Assembly (NCBI RefSeq): GCF_041361465.1
Contig: NZ_JBGKAC010000002.1
Location: 62,001 to 126,000, forward strand
From: Halobaculum sp. MBLA0143
GTDB lineage: Archaea; Halobacteriota; Halobacteria; Halobacteriales; Haloferacaceae
Length of the DNA: 64,000 nt
Direction of reading: 5' to 3'
Shown here: positions 34,001 to 41,065 of the stretch, piece after piece
Numbering within the stretch: position 1 is the stretch's first letter
Layout: every line of letters begins with the position of its first letter
Notes under the pieces: model-generated
What the model was told of the DNA's origin: nothing
The model's input: only the letters and a program-made list of their open reading frames with translations
Database searches by the model: none
Program-made: the position numbers and the translations under genes

Positions 34001-34134
34001 TGGACATCGAGATCACACGGCGCGGCGAGGCGGCCGTTCCGTACGGGGAGTTCCCACTGACGCCGGTGCTCGGGATCGGCGTCGACGGGTCGGGTGCGGT
34101 CCGCGAGATCACACGCACGGAGATAGTCCAATGA
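34001..34134 (+). CDS. Small protein (44 residues), first gene of the GvpJ-like operon
   Basis: ATG at 34001: MDIEITRRGEAAVPYGEFPL, then a Gly-Val-Asp turn and a charged end REITRTEIVQ. GC-rich third positions start exactly here. The stop overlaps the next ATG by four bases (ATGA), so it is coupled to the PadR-like gene. No family was recognised; it may be a short beta protein. A longer start at 33838 (98 residues) is possible but less likely. Confidence 0.5.
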
Positions 34135-34619
34135 ACAGACTACTAGCAGAGCTCCTGGCGGAGATCGAGGGTGAAGACCCGGTCCCCGTCCCGGAGGCAG
34201 AGACACTGCTCGGGAGTACTGACGGCACAGCGACGGACGAACAGACCCTCGGCGGCGAGGGGCTCCACGAGGTGCGTGACGAGGTGGTGCTCGTCTGCCT
34301 CGACGAGATCCTGTTGTTGCTGATCGCCAGCCGGGAGGGTGCGTGTGGCAAACAGCTCCTGGGAGACGTGCAGCGGTTGTTCGGGACGGAGCTGAGCCCC
34401 GGCACCGTGTACCCGCACCTCAACGACCTCGCGGAGGAGGGCGCCGTCGAGGTGAACGAGCTCACGCGACGGAAGATGTACACGCTCGCGGAGCCACGAG
34501 CGGAGCTGGCGGCGGTGGACCGGCGGGTCAACAGACTCCTCGTGTTCGCGCTGCTGGTGAAGCGGCTGTCGGTGGCCAGCGCAGACCGAGCGGCTCCGGA
34601 GGCGGTCGGCCGTGAGTGA
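34131..34619 (+). CDS. PadR-like winged-helix protein
   Basis: 162 residues. After an acidic N-terminus of about 60 residues comes a PadR-type winged helix: LDEILLLLIASREGACGKQLLGDVQRLFGTELSPGTVYPHLNDLAEEGAVEV, then KMYTLAEPRA in the wing. This covers about residues 60-125. PadR proteins repress stress or drug-response genes and often autoregulate. Here the gene is inside an operon with overlapping ends on both sides (4 bp upstream, 8 bp downstream), so it may be a structural partner or an in-operon regulator. It could control the upstream gap. Confidence 0.75.
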   Translation: MNRLLAELLAEIEGEDPVPVPEAETLLGSTDGTATDEQTLGGEGLHEVRDEVVLVCLDEILLLLIASREGACGKQLLGDVQRLFGTELSPGTVYPHLNDLAEEGAVEVNELTRRKMYTLAEPRAELAAVDRRVNRLLVFALLVKRLSVASADRAAPEAVGRE

Positions 34620-34812
34620 CCGCGCCGGCAGACCGACCGAGACGGTCGGCGGGAGCCACCCCGACGCCTCACGCGAGAACAGACTGCCGTTCGAGACCGG
34701 CGAACGCGGCCGCGAGACGTCCCACGAGCGGAAGACGGCGTCGGCGGGCCGGCCAGTGACGGCCGAGACGACCCACGAGCGACCCCACGACCGGGTGGAG
34801 GTGGTGCGGTGA
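34612..34812 (+). CDS. Small basic protein (66 residues)
   Basis: GTG at 34612 overlaps the PadR-like gene by 8 bases. The product is Arg/His/Glu-rich and lacks hydrophobic stretches (SRENRLPFETGERGRETSHERK), so it is probably disordered. Its own stop overlaps the next start (GTGA). In gas-vesicle operons a small basic protein, GvpI, lies just before GvpJ; position and character are similar but sequence identity cannot be claimed. Confidence 0.5.
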   Translation: MSDRAGRPTETVGGSHPDASRENRLPFETGERGRETSHERKTASAGRPVTAETTHERPHDRVEVVR

Positions 34813-35069
34813 CTCACCGAGACCGCGGCGACGACCGGAGGGACCACGGCGGCGACAGTCTCGACACACCCGACCGCGGCGGCGACGGCGCGGAGGTGGT
34901 CGTGCTCGCGGACGGACGAGAGATCGGCCAGGTGACCGTCGGTGACCCGAACGCACGGGTTGCCGACGCGACGATCCGGAGCCGGGTGTCGGCCGTGCAG
35001 CTCGCAGTCGAGGGTGGGTACACGACCGTCGGGTCGGGGCTCGGCGACGGAGGTGACGACAGTGAGTGA
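34809..35069 (+). CDS. Small protein with beta-rich core (86 residues)
   Basis: GTG start in a GTGA overlap. A polar, Asp/His-rich N-terminus (1-27) leads into GAEVVVLADGREIGQVTVGD and RVADATIRSRVSAVQLAVEGGYTTV, a small beta or beta-alpha fold. Its last 8 bases overlap the start of the GvpJ-like gene. No family was recognised. Expression must be tightly linked to the neighbours. Confidence 0.5.
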   Translation: MTHRDRGDDRRDHGGDSLDTPDRGGDGAEVVVLADGREIGQVTVGDPNARVADATIRSRVSAVQLAVEGGYTTVGSGLGDGGDDSE

Positions 35070-35658
35070 CTCGGAAGCGACCCGAGAGGAACTCGCGGAG
35101 TTGCTGGAGGCGTTGCTCGGCGACGGAGTGGTCGTGAACGCGGACGTGGCGGTGTGCGGCGAGGAGACGCAGCCCGTGGAAGTCGAGATCCGAGCGAAGG
35201 TAACCGACACGGACACGGTCGCGTCTCACGGCCTCGGCGCTCCCGTCGACACCGGTCGCCCGGGCACCGCCGGCACGGGCGACGGGGGGACCGATCGACC
35301 AGGTGGCCGCGAGCGGGAGCGAGCCGACAGGGGAGAGAGTGAGACCGCACGGACGAGAGAAGGTAGTGAGACTGCACGGACGAGAGAGGACAGTGGGACT
35401 GTGGGGACGAGAGAGAACAGTGAGACAGCGGATGCAGGCGAGTCGAAAGGAGTCGAGGGGGAGTCGGACGACACCGTCACCACCGGGGCGACGGACTCGA
35501 CCGGGACGACGAGAACGGCCAGGCCGTCGGATCTCGATCTCACGCCGGCGGAGATTGCGGCGGCGCTGGAGCGGACGGACCGTCCGGAGACGGACGGTGG
35601 TACCGCGACGACGTGGCCGGGGCGGTGGATCGAGAGCGACCCGAAGCGACGGTCGTGA
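35062..35658 (+). CDS. Gas-vesicle GvpA/GvpJ-family protein with long repeat-rich tail
   Basis: 198 residues from GTG. Residues 8-58 fit the alpha-beta-beta-alpha core of the gas-vesicle GvpA/J/M family: REELAELLEALLGDGVVVNADVAV, then VEVEIRAKVTDTDTVASHGLG. Known haloarchaeal GvpJ reads LELLLDKGVVVNADIAV with an ELRAAIAS strand and a YGL end, so J is the nearest form. The tail (about 75-150) carries repeats of SETARTRE type and ends in a DLDLTPAEIAAALERTDRP segment. No GvpA, F, G, K, L, N or O gene is near, so gas vesicles cannot be made from this locus alone. Confidence 0.65.
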   Translation: MSDSEATREELAELLEALLGDGVVVNADVAVCGEETQPVEVEIRAKVTDTDTVASHGLGAPVDTGRPGTAGTGDGGTDRPGGRERERADRGESETARTREGSETARTREDSGTVGTRENSETADAGESKGVEGESDDTVTTGATDSTGTTRTARPSDLDLTPAEIAAALERTDRPETDGGTATTWPGRWIESDPKRRS

Positions 35659-35666
35659 GGCGAGGA

Positions 35667-36041
35667 CTAGCTCGCCAGGAACTGCCGGAGGTCCGACTCC
35701 GTGACGATCCCCTCGACGCTGTCACTCACGACCGGAACGTGACCGATGTCGTGGTCCTCCATCACGGCGGCGACCTCGTGGATGTCGTCGTCGGGCGCGA
35801 CCGTCACCACGTCGGCGGTCATGTAGTCGCCGACGGTGGCCGCCTCGAGGGCGGTGTCGTCCGCGACCGCCCGCAGGAGGTCGGTCGAGGTGAACACCCC
35901 CTCTGCGAGACAGTCGTCCGTGACGACGACCAACGAGTGGATCTGTTTGGCGTCCATCGCTCGGACGGCCTCCGAGAGAGGTTCGTCGGGCTCGACGGTC
36001 AACACGGGAGTGGTCTGGTACTCCGAGACTGGGTTCGACAC
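35667..36041 (-). CDS. CBS-domain pair protein
   Basis: GTG at 36041 gives 124 residues and starts directly with the CBS-typical VSEYQTTPVLTVEPDEPLSEAVRAM; the longer frame adds 31 unlikely residues. Two CBS motifs: residues about 5-60 (IHSLVVVTDDCLAEGVFTSTDLLRAV) and 65-124 (VGDYMTADVVTVAPDDDIHEVAAVM, IGHVPVVSDSVEGIVTESDL). Such pairs bind adenosyl nucleotides and regulate partners. Stand-alone CBS proteins are common in haloarchaea. It converges with the GvpJ-like gene, leaving 8 bp between stops. Confidence 0.85.
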   Translation of the reverse strand: MSNPVSEYQTTPVLTVEPDEPLSEAVRAMDAKQIHSLVVVTDDCLAEGVFTSTDLLRAVADDTALEAATVGDYMTADVVTVAPDDDIHEVAAVMEDHDIGHVPVVSDSVEGIVTESDLRQFLAS

Positions 36042-36382
36042 ACGTTCACCCGCACCCGCCCGGGACTTGAACGGCGGGGAAACGGAACGCGACGTGGTCG
36101 GGGGCGGGGAACTACTCTCACGATACGTCCACACCGGCTGATCCTGTGGACGACACGGCCCACAGTTCAGTTCCTGTGCGATCGCCGCTCCGCCCGTCGG
36201 TTCGCGGTCGCAGGTCTCGTCGGCTCCGGGACCGTCGGCTCCGCCAGTTCGACGCCTTCCGGAACGACTTCGCCCCGGCTACGGCGCCCTGGCGAGTCCC
36301 CCCGACGTGACGGCACCGAGCCGAGGGGAAGCGACCTGGACTCACGAGTGAGGCCGTCGACCCGCCAGCGAGTCGGTCTGCC
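36042..36382. other. 341-bp gap without a supported gene
   Basis: Frames here are short, basic and lack third-position bias. No tandem repeat, tRNA or strong palindrome was seen. The right part presumably carries the end of the SDR transcript, and the left part the promoter of the CBS gene. Confidence 0.4.
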
Positions 36383-37114
36383 TCACCGGAACTGCATCCC
36401 GCCGTCGACCGGGAGCACCTGGCCCTGGATGTAGTCGTTCTCCAGGAGGTACTCTACGGTGTGGGCGACCGTTCCCGGCTCGCAGGCGTACTGCGGGAGG
36501 TGGGTGTCGACGTTCTCGTGACCGCGGAAGTCGACCGACTCCAGGTACGTCAGGATCTCGTCGTTCATGTCCGTCTCCGCCGGGCCGGGAGCGACCGCGT
36601 TCACCTGGACGCCCTCCTCGCCGTACTCTCGGGCCAGCGCCCGGGTGAGCCCGTGGAGCCCGGCCTTGCTCGCGGCGTAGCTCGCGTCGACCGTCCCCGC
36701 GGTGCCGCCGACGGACGACAGGAAGACGACGTCGCCGCCGGGGGCGACGTGTTCGAGCGCCGCCCGCGCGACGGAGAACGAGCCCGTCAGGTTCGTCTCG
36801 ATCACGCGCCGGAACTGCTCGTCGGTCGTCTCCGGCGTCCGGGCCGGGTCGACGACGCCGGCGCTGTCGACGACGGCGTCCAACCCGCCGAGCCCGTCTG
36901 CCGCGGCCGCGACCATCTCGTCGACCGCGTCCGGGTCGCGCACGTCCGCCTGGACGGTGACGCTCGTCGCCCCCGCGTCCGAGACAGTTTCGGCGACGGT
37001 CGCCGCCGCGTCTGCGGACTCCCGGTCGCCGACCGCCACGTCGTGGTCGCCGCCGAGTCGCTCTGCCGTCGCGCGTCCGATCCCTCGACTGCCGCCAGTG
37101 ACTAACACTCGCAC
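36383..37114 (-). CDS. Short-chain dehydrogenase/reductase
   Basis: GTG at 37114 gives 243 residues starting RVLVTGGSRGIGRATAERL, the NAD(P)-binding TGxxxGIG motif; a GTG 21 bases upstream would include the palindrome and is less likely. Other SDR hallmarks: the DVRDPDAV acidic loop, NLTGSFSVARAALEHV, catalytic Ser (LSSVGGTAG), SYAASKAGL (Tyr and Lys), and a C-terminal GQVLPVDGGMQFR. It is FabG-like in layout. Substrate unknown; candidates are a 3-oxoacyl or a sugar or steroid-like alcohol. Confidence 0.85.
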   Translation of the reverse strand: MRVLVTGGSRGIGRATAERLGGDHDVAVGDRESADAAATVAETVSDAGATSVTVQADVRDPDAVDEMVAAAADGLGGLDAVVDSAGVVDPARTPETTDEQFRRVIETNLTGSFSVARAALEHVAPGGDVVFLSSVGGTAGTVDASYAASKAGLHGLTRALAREYGEEGVQVNAVAPGPAETDMNDEILTYLESVDFRGHENVDTHLPQYACEPGTVAHTVEYLLENDYIQGQVLPVDGGMQFR

Positions 37115-37125
37115 CCGATACCCTC

Positions 37126-37135
37126 GTGGTACCAC
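37126..37135. promoter_or_regulatory. Palindrome GTGGTACCAC upstream of the SDR gene
   Basis: A perfect 10-bp palindrome lies 11 bases before the chosen start of the SDR gene. The same 10-mer lies 10 bases before thiC (39540). Equal position suggests a shared regulator or a start-proximal mRNA feature, but two copies may be chance. Confidence 0.3.
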
Positions 37136-37177
37136 CGTATTGTCGGCTTCGGTTCGGCGGTCGCGCGGCCCGACGGC

Positions 37178-38491
37178 TCAGGCCTCGTCCGTCGCTGGTG
37201 GATCGGTCCGGATCTCGAAGCGGGCGCCGCCGGTCCGCCCGTCCGTCACGTCTATCTCCCAGCCGTGTTCCACGGCGATGCGTTCGACGCCGGGGAGGCC
37301 GTAGCCCGTCCCGTGGTCGTTCGTGGAGTAGCCCACCTCGAACACCCGGTCCCGGTTCGCGGGGGCGATCCCGGGGCCGCTGTCCTCGACGTAGAAGCCC
37401 GCTTCGTCCGGGAGCTCCCCGACCCAGACGGTCGGTGGCTCGTCGGCGTGTTCGACGGCGTTGCGGAACAGGTTCTCCAACACCTGGCGTAACTGTGACT
37501 CGACGGCCTCGAACGACCCACCCGACTCCAGCGACGACGACGCCTCGCCGGTCTCGACGGTGTCCCAGGCCATCGACGCGACACGCGACAGCGACAGGTT
37601 CTCTAGCTCCGCCTGTGAGACGCTGTCGCCGGCGCGGGCGTACCCCAGCGCGTCGGAGATGAGCTCGTCGATCCGGTCTAGGGAGTTGGACAACGCCCGG
37701 AGGCGTTCCTCGCTGTTCTCCGGCTCCATCTCCACGAACTCCGCGTTCGCCCGCGCGACCGCCAGCGGGTTCCGGAGGTCGTGTGCCAGGAGCCGGGAGA
37801 ACTCGGTCAGACGCTCGGCGCGAGCCCGGAGCTTCGCCTCTCGCTCCCGACGCTCCGTCACGTCCCGGACGACACACACCACGCGCTCGTCCGGAGTGAG
37901 ACTCAGCGACAGCTCCTGTGGGAACGTCGACCCGTCGCGGCGGAGCCCGGTCGCGTCCCCGCGCCAGGTGCCCGTCTCGTACAGCTCTGGTATGACCTCC
38001 TCGCGGAACCGTTCACACTCGGCTGGCTCGTAGCACATCTCCCACGTCTCCCCGTAGAACGGGGTCCGAGAGTCGTAGCCGTACACCGCGGCGTGGGCGT
38101 CGTTGAGGTAGTCGTACGTCTCGTCGGTCGCCAACACCGCGATCCCGTCCATCGACGCCTCGATCGCAGTCGCCCGTGCCTCGTAGTCCGTCTGTGCCGG
38201 GCTGGCGGCCGTCAGGCCGACGACGACGACTCCCTCGTCACGCTCGTCCGGTCGGCCGACGAGGGTCACCTGTGTCCGTTCTTCGGGGTGGTCGGCCGGC
38301 GTCGTCGGCCACTCCACGCTGCGAGCCGCCCGCCCGTCTACGTGTGCCGTCGCCGTCAGCGCTCGCACCTCGTCGGCGACCGACCCCGGCGGCACCGTCC
38401 CGTCGAACCACGACGCCCCGACCGTCGGCTCGTCGGCACCTGCACGAAACACGAACGCCACCGAGTCCTCCGAGTCGGGCCCGTAGTACAT
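37178..38491 (-). CDS. PAS-domain sensor histidine kinase
   Basis: ATG at 38491 (a TTG 9 bases upstream is less likely) gives 437 residues. An N-terminal sensor region (about 1-105, PTVGASWFDGTVPP) is followed by a PAS domain (about 115-225, SMDGIAVLATDETYDYLNDAHAAVYGY to VVRDVTERRER), a HisKA box with His237 in LLAHDLRNPLAV, and an ATPase domain with N box FRNAVEHAD, G1 VEDSGPGI and G2 GTGYGLPGV. No membrane helix, so the sensor is cytoplasmic. No response regulator is adjacent. Its PAS resembles the first PAS of the Bat-type protein at 42.6 kb, hinting at related signals. Confidence 0.9.
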   Translation of the reverse strand: MYYGPDSEDSVAFVFRAGADEPTVGASWFDGTVPPGSVADEVRALTATAHVDGRAARSVEWPTTPADHPEERTQVTLVGRPDERDEGVVVVGLTAASPAQTDYEARATAIEASMDGIAVLATDETYDYLNDAHAAVYGYDSRTPFYGETWEMCYEPAECERFREEVIPELYETGTWRGDATGLRRDGSTFPQELSLSLTPDERVVCVVRDVTERREREAKLRARAERLTEFSRLLAHDLRNPLAVARANAEFVEMEPENSEERLRALSNSLDRIDELISDALGYARAGDSVSQAELENLSLSRVASMAWDTVETGEASSSLESGGSFEAVESQLRQVLENLFRNAVEHADEPPTVWVGELPDEAGFYVEDSGPGIAPANRDRVFEVGYSTNDHGTGYGLPGVERIAVEHGWEIDVTDGRTGGARFEIRTDPPATDEA

Positions 38492-38582
38492 ACCGTGCAA
38501 CTCTGACCCGACAGATAGAGAGTGTTGCGTTCAGATACTGTGGAATCGTGTCAGATACGACACATTCGCGGGGGGAGTCGGG

Positions 38583-38732
38583 TCACTCCTCGTCGCCGGC
38601 GCGGGCCGCGGCGGCCCAGAACCCGATCGCGGCGACGAACATCGCCCCCGAGAGGTACGGACCCGAGTCGAACGTCACGGTGGCGACGACCGTGAGCGCT
38701 GTCGCAGACGCGACGTAGTCGTCGTGGTCCAT
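38583..38732 (-). CDS. Small membrane protein (49 residues)
   Basis: ATG at 38732 gives MDHDDYVASATALTVVATVT, a first helix, a short turn (FDSGPYLSG) and a second helix (AMFVAAIGFWAAAARAGDEE). Hydrophobic pattern, Gly turn and charged ends look like a real two-helix protein. The longer frame upstream is unlikely. It lies 91 bp upstream of the histidine kinase start on the same strand. Function unknown. Confidence 0.55.
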   Translation of the reverse strand: MDHDDYVASATALTVVATVTFDSGPYLSGAMFVAAIGFWAAAARAGDEE

Positions 38733-38983
38733 CTCCGCGCAGGTCAGTCGTGAGACGATTCCTCCGTCGTCTCCCTGGGCTTCCGTGCTCACACCTCCCT
38801 CGACGACCCGTTCCCTCCTCACTCCAGTGGCTCGTGACGCCGACTCACCCAGTGTCTGCACTGTGAGACACGGAGGGGAGGTACCGCCGACGGGGGGACT
38901 GCACTGTGAGACCGTTCGGACGACGCCCGTCTGGACAGTCGCCCAGACCAGTGAGGGGGGTGGCACCTGTAGAGAGAGGTACG

Positions 38984-39196
38984 ATGAACGGGTCACACTA
39001 CGGAACGGTCGCACACGGGACAGTCGACGAGACGACCACCGACGCACAGACCGGTCGGCGCGGGTCCGTGGCGGCGACTGTCGCGGCCGCGGTCCTGGCA
39101 CACGTCGCGCTGGCGACGCTGCTGTTTCCCGGCGCTGCCGGCGTCGCCGCGGTCGGCGCCGTCGGCGCGGTCTTAGGCGTCGCGGCGGCGGCGTGA
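38984..39196 (+). CDS. Small two-helix membrane protein, paralogue A
   Basis: 70 residues from ATG. A polar N-terminus (about 1-25) leads to RGSVAATVAAAVLAHVALATLLFPGAAGVAAVGAVGAVLGVAAAA, read as two helices joined at the FPG turn (quoted in segments: RGSVAATVAAAVLAHVALAT and GVAAVGAVGAVLGVAA). The next gene has the same layout with AVLAHVALA at the same place. They are tandem paralogues of unknown role. Confidence 0.55.
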   Translation: MNGSHYGTVAHGTVDETTTDAQTGRRGSVAATVAAAVLAHVALATLLFPGAAGVAAVGAVGAVLGVAAAA

Positions 39197-39204
39197 GCCG
39201 CAGA

Positions 39205-39240
39205 ACGACGCTTCTGTTTCCGCGCGAACAGAAATGTCGT
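39205..39240. promoter_or_regulatory. 36-bp interrupted palindrome between the two small paralogues
   Basis: ACGAC (39205-39209) pairs with GTCGT (39236-39240) and TTCTGTT (39212-39218) with AACAGAA (39227-39233); all arms share one centre. It could be a terminator-like hairpin for paralogue A, or an operator for paralogue B, which starts about 40 bases downstream. Confidence 0.5.
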
Positions 39241-39280
39241 TCAGATTACACTTACTGCGTGGCGAACCGAACGAGCGTAC

Positions 39281-39490
39281 GTGACGACACCAGGCACCCA
39301 CGCACACGGCGTGTCGACGACCGACGGGCAGCGACAGACACGGGCACGACGACCCGGGGGGCACGGATCGGTGACGGTGACCGTCGTCGCCGCGGTCCTG
39401 GCGCACGTCGCGCTGGCGGCGGTGTTCTACCCGGTCCTCGTGGCCGTCGGCGTCGTCGGGGTCGTCGGGGGGATCGCGGCGGTCGGGTGA
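39281..39490 (+). CDS. Small two-helix membrane protein, paralogue B
   Basis: 69 residues from GTG: MTTPGTHAHGVSTTDGQRQT, then GGHGSVTVTVVAAVLAHVAL, a turn (FYP) and a second helix of Val/Gly type (LVAVGVVGVVGGIAAVG). The shared AVLAHVALA motif and equal length show common ancestry with paralogue A, though the second helix has diverged. An AT-rich patch (CAGATTACACTTAC, 39243-39256) about 25 bases upstream is a plausible promoter. Confidence 0.55.
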   Translation: MTTPGTHAHGVSTTDGQRQTRARRPGGHGSVTVTVVAAVLAHVALAAVFYPVLVAVGVVGVVGGIAAVG

Positions 39491-39539
39491 GTGGTCGCGG
39501 TCGGTCGATCCGGCAACGGCCCACAAGTTCTATTACATT

Positions 39540-39549
39540 GTGGTACCAC
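39540..39549. promoter_or_regulatory. Palindrome GTGGTACCAC and promoter before thiC
   Basis: AT-rich TTCTATTACATT (39527-39538) lies about 25-30 bases before the thiC ATG and is the likely core promoter. The palindrome follows directly, 10 bases before the ATG, where a repressor could block the start of transcription or translation. No TPP riboswitch was recognised in this short leader. Confidence 0.4.
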
Positions 39550-39559
39550 TGCGTAGTCG

Positions 39560-41038
39560 ATGGCGCGAACACAACGCGAGCGGGCGGTCGACGGCGAGGT
39601 GACGGCTGCCGTGGAGCGGGTCGCGGAGCGTGAGAACTGCGAGCCGGAGTTCGTCCGGTCGGAGGTAGCCGCGGGGCGAGCGGTGATCCCCGCGAACCAC
39701 GCACACGACAGTCTCGACCCGATGGTGATCGGCAGCGCCTTCTCCACGAAGGTGAACGCCAACATCGGCAACAGCGAGGAGACGGGTGGGATCGAGTCGG
39801 AGTTGGAGAAGCTCCACGCCGCGGTCCACTACGGTGCGGACACGGTGATGGACCTCTCGACGGGCTCGAACCTGGACGCCGTCCGGACGGCCAACGTCGA
39901 GCACTCGCCCGTGCCGGTCGGCACCGTCCCGGTGTACGAGGCGGTCAAGCGCGCCGGCGGCGCGACGGAGCTGTCGGCGGACCTGCTCGTGGACGTGATC
40001 CGGAAACACGCCGAACAGGGCGTCGACTACCAGACCATCCACGCGGGCGTACTCGCCGAACACCTCCCGCTGACGGACGGTCGCAAGACCGGAATCGTCT
40101 CCCGCGGCGGGTCGATCCTCGCGCGGTGGATGGAGGACCACGGCGAGCAGAACCCACTGTATACGGCGTACGACCGGATCTGCGAGGTGTTGGCCGAACA
40201 CGACGTGACGATCTCGCTGGGCGACGGGCTCCGGCCGGGCTGTATCGCGGACGCCAACGACGCCGCACAGAACGCCGAACTCGACACGCTGGGGGAGCTG
40301 ACTCGGCGTGCCTGGGACCACGGCGTCCAGGTGATGGTGGAGGGACCGGGCCACGTCCCGATGGACGAGATCGAGACGGCCGTCGAACGCCAGCGCGAGG
40401 TGTGTGACGGGGCGCCGTTCTACGTCCTCGGGCCGCTCGTGACGGACGTCGCGCCGGGGTACGACCACATCACGAGCGCCATCGGTGCGACGGAGGCCGC
40501 TCGCGCCGGCGCGGCGATGTTGTGTTACGTCACGCCGAAGGAACACCTCGGCCTGCCGAACGCCGAGGACGTGCGCGACGGGCTCGCCGCCTACCGGATC
40601 GCCGCCCACGCCGCGGACGTGGCCGTCGGCCAGCCAGGTGCCCGCGACTGGGACGACGCGCTCTCGGAGGCACGCTACGAGTTCGACTGGAACAGACAGT
40701 TCGACCTGGCGCTGGACCCCGAGCGAGCGCGGTCGTTCCACGACCAGACGCTGCCGGGGGACAACTACGAGGACGCCCGCTTCTGTTCGATGTGCGGCGC
40801 GGAGTTCTGCTCGATGCGGATCGACCAGGACGCCCGCGACGCCGACGGGGAGACGACCGCGTTGGAGGGCGCGACCGATCTGGACGCCTCTCCCGCGGCA
40901 GAGACGAACCAGCCGCCCGTCGGCACCCACGACACGAGTCGGGTCCCCGACGAGATCGAGATCGACGGCGTCCGGTTCACCCCCGCCGACCACCCGGAGA
41001 CGGAGTCCACGGAGTCGACGGAGTCGGCAGACGACTGA
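39560..41038 (+). CDS. thiC: Phosphomethylpyrimidine synthase ThiC
   Basis: 492 residues with strong matches to ThiC along its length: [17 protein letters not shown] near the start, NANIGNSEE (about 65-75), [53 protein letters not shown], and the C-terminal radical-SAM iron-sulfur motif CSMCGAEFC (Cys409, Cys412, Cys417). It converts aminoimidazole ribotide to HMP phosphate in thiamine synthesis, with SAM and a 4Fe-4S cluster, in the cytoplasm. The acidic tail (about 430-492) is longer than in bacterial forms. No other thiamine genes are adjacent. It converges on the recombinase-like gene. Confidence 0.97.
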   Translation: MARTQRERAVDGEVTAAVERVAERENCEPEFVRSEVAAGRAVIPANHAHDSLDPMVIGSAFSTKVNANIGNSEETGGIESELEKLHAAVHYGADTVMDLSTGSNLDAVRTANVEHSPVPVGTVPVYEAVKRAGGATELSADLLVDVIRKHAEQGVDYQTIHAGVLAEHLPLTDGRKTGIVSRGGSILARWMEDHGEQNPLYTAYDRICEVLAEHDVTISLGDGLRPGCIADANDAAQNAELDTLGELTRRAWDHGVQVMVEGPGHVPMDEIETAVERQREVCDGAPFYVLGPLVTDVAPGYDHITSAIGATEAARAGAAMLCYVTPKEHLGLPNAEDVRDGLAAYRIAAHAADVAVGQPGARDWDDALSEARYEFDWNRQFDLALDPERARSFHDQTLPGDNYEDARFCSMCGAEFCSMRIDQDARDADGETTALEGATDLDASPAAETNQPPVGTHDTSRVPDEIEIDGVRFTPADHPETESTESTESADD

Positions 41039-41065
41039 GCGACGGCGTTCGGTCGGCGTCGCCGG

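Noticed and set aside
36118-36345. Small genes in the gap between CBS and SDR genes
   Set aside because: Both strands give basic, Arg/Ser-rich frames typical of GC-rich non-coding DNA.
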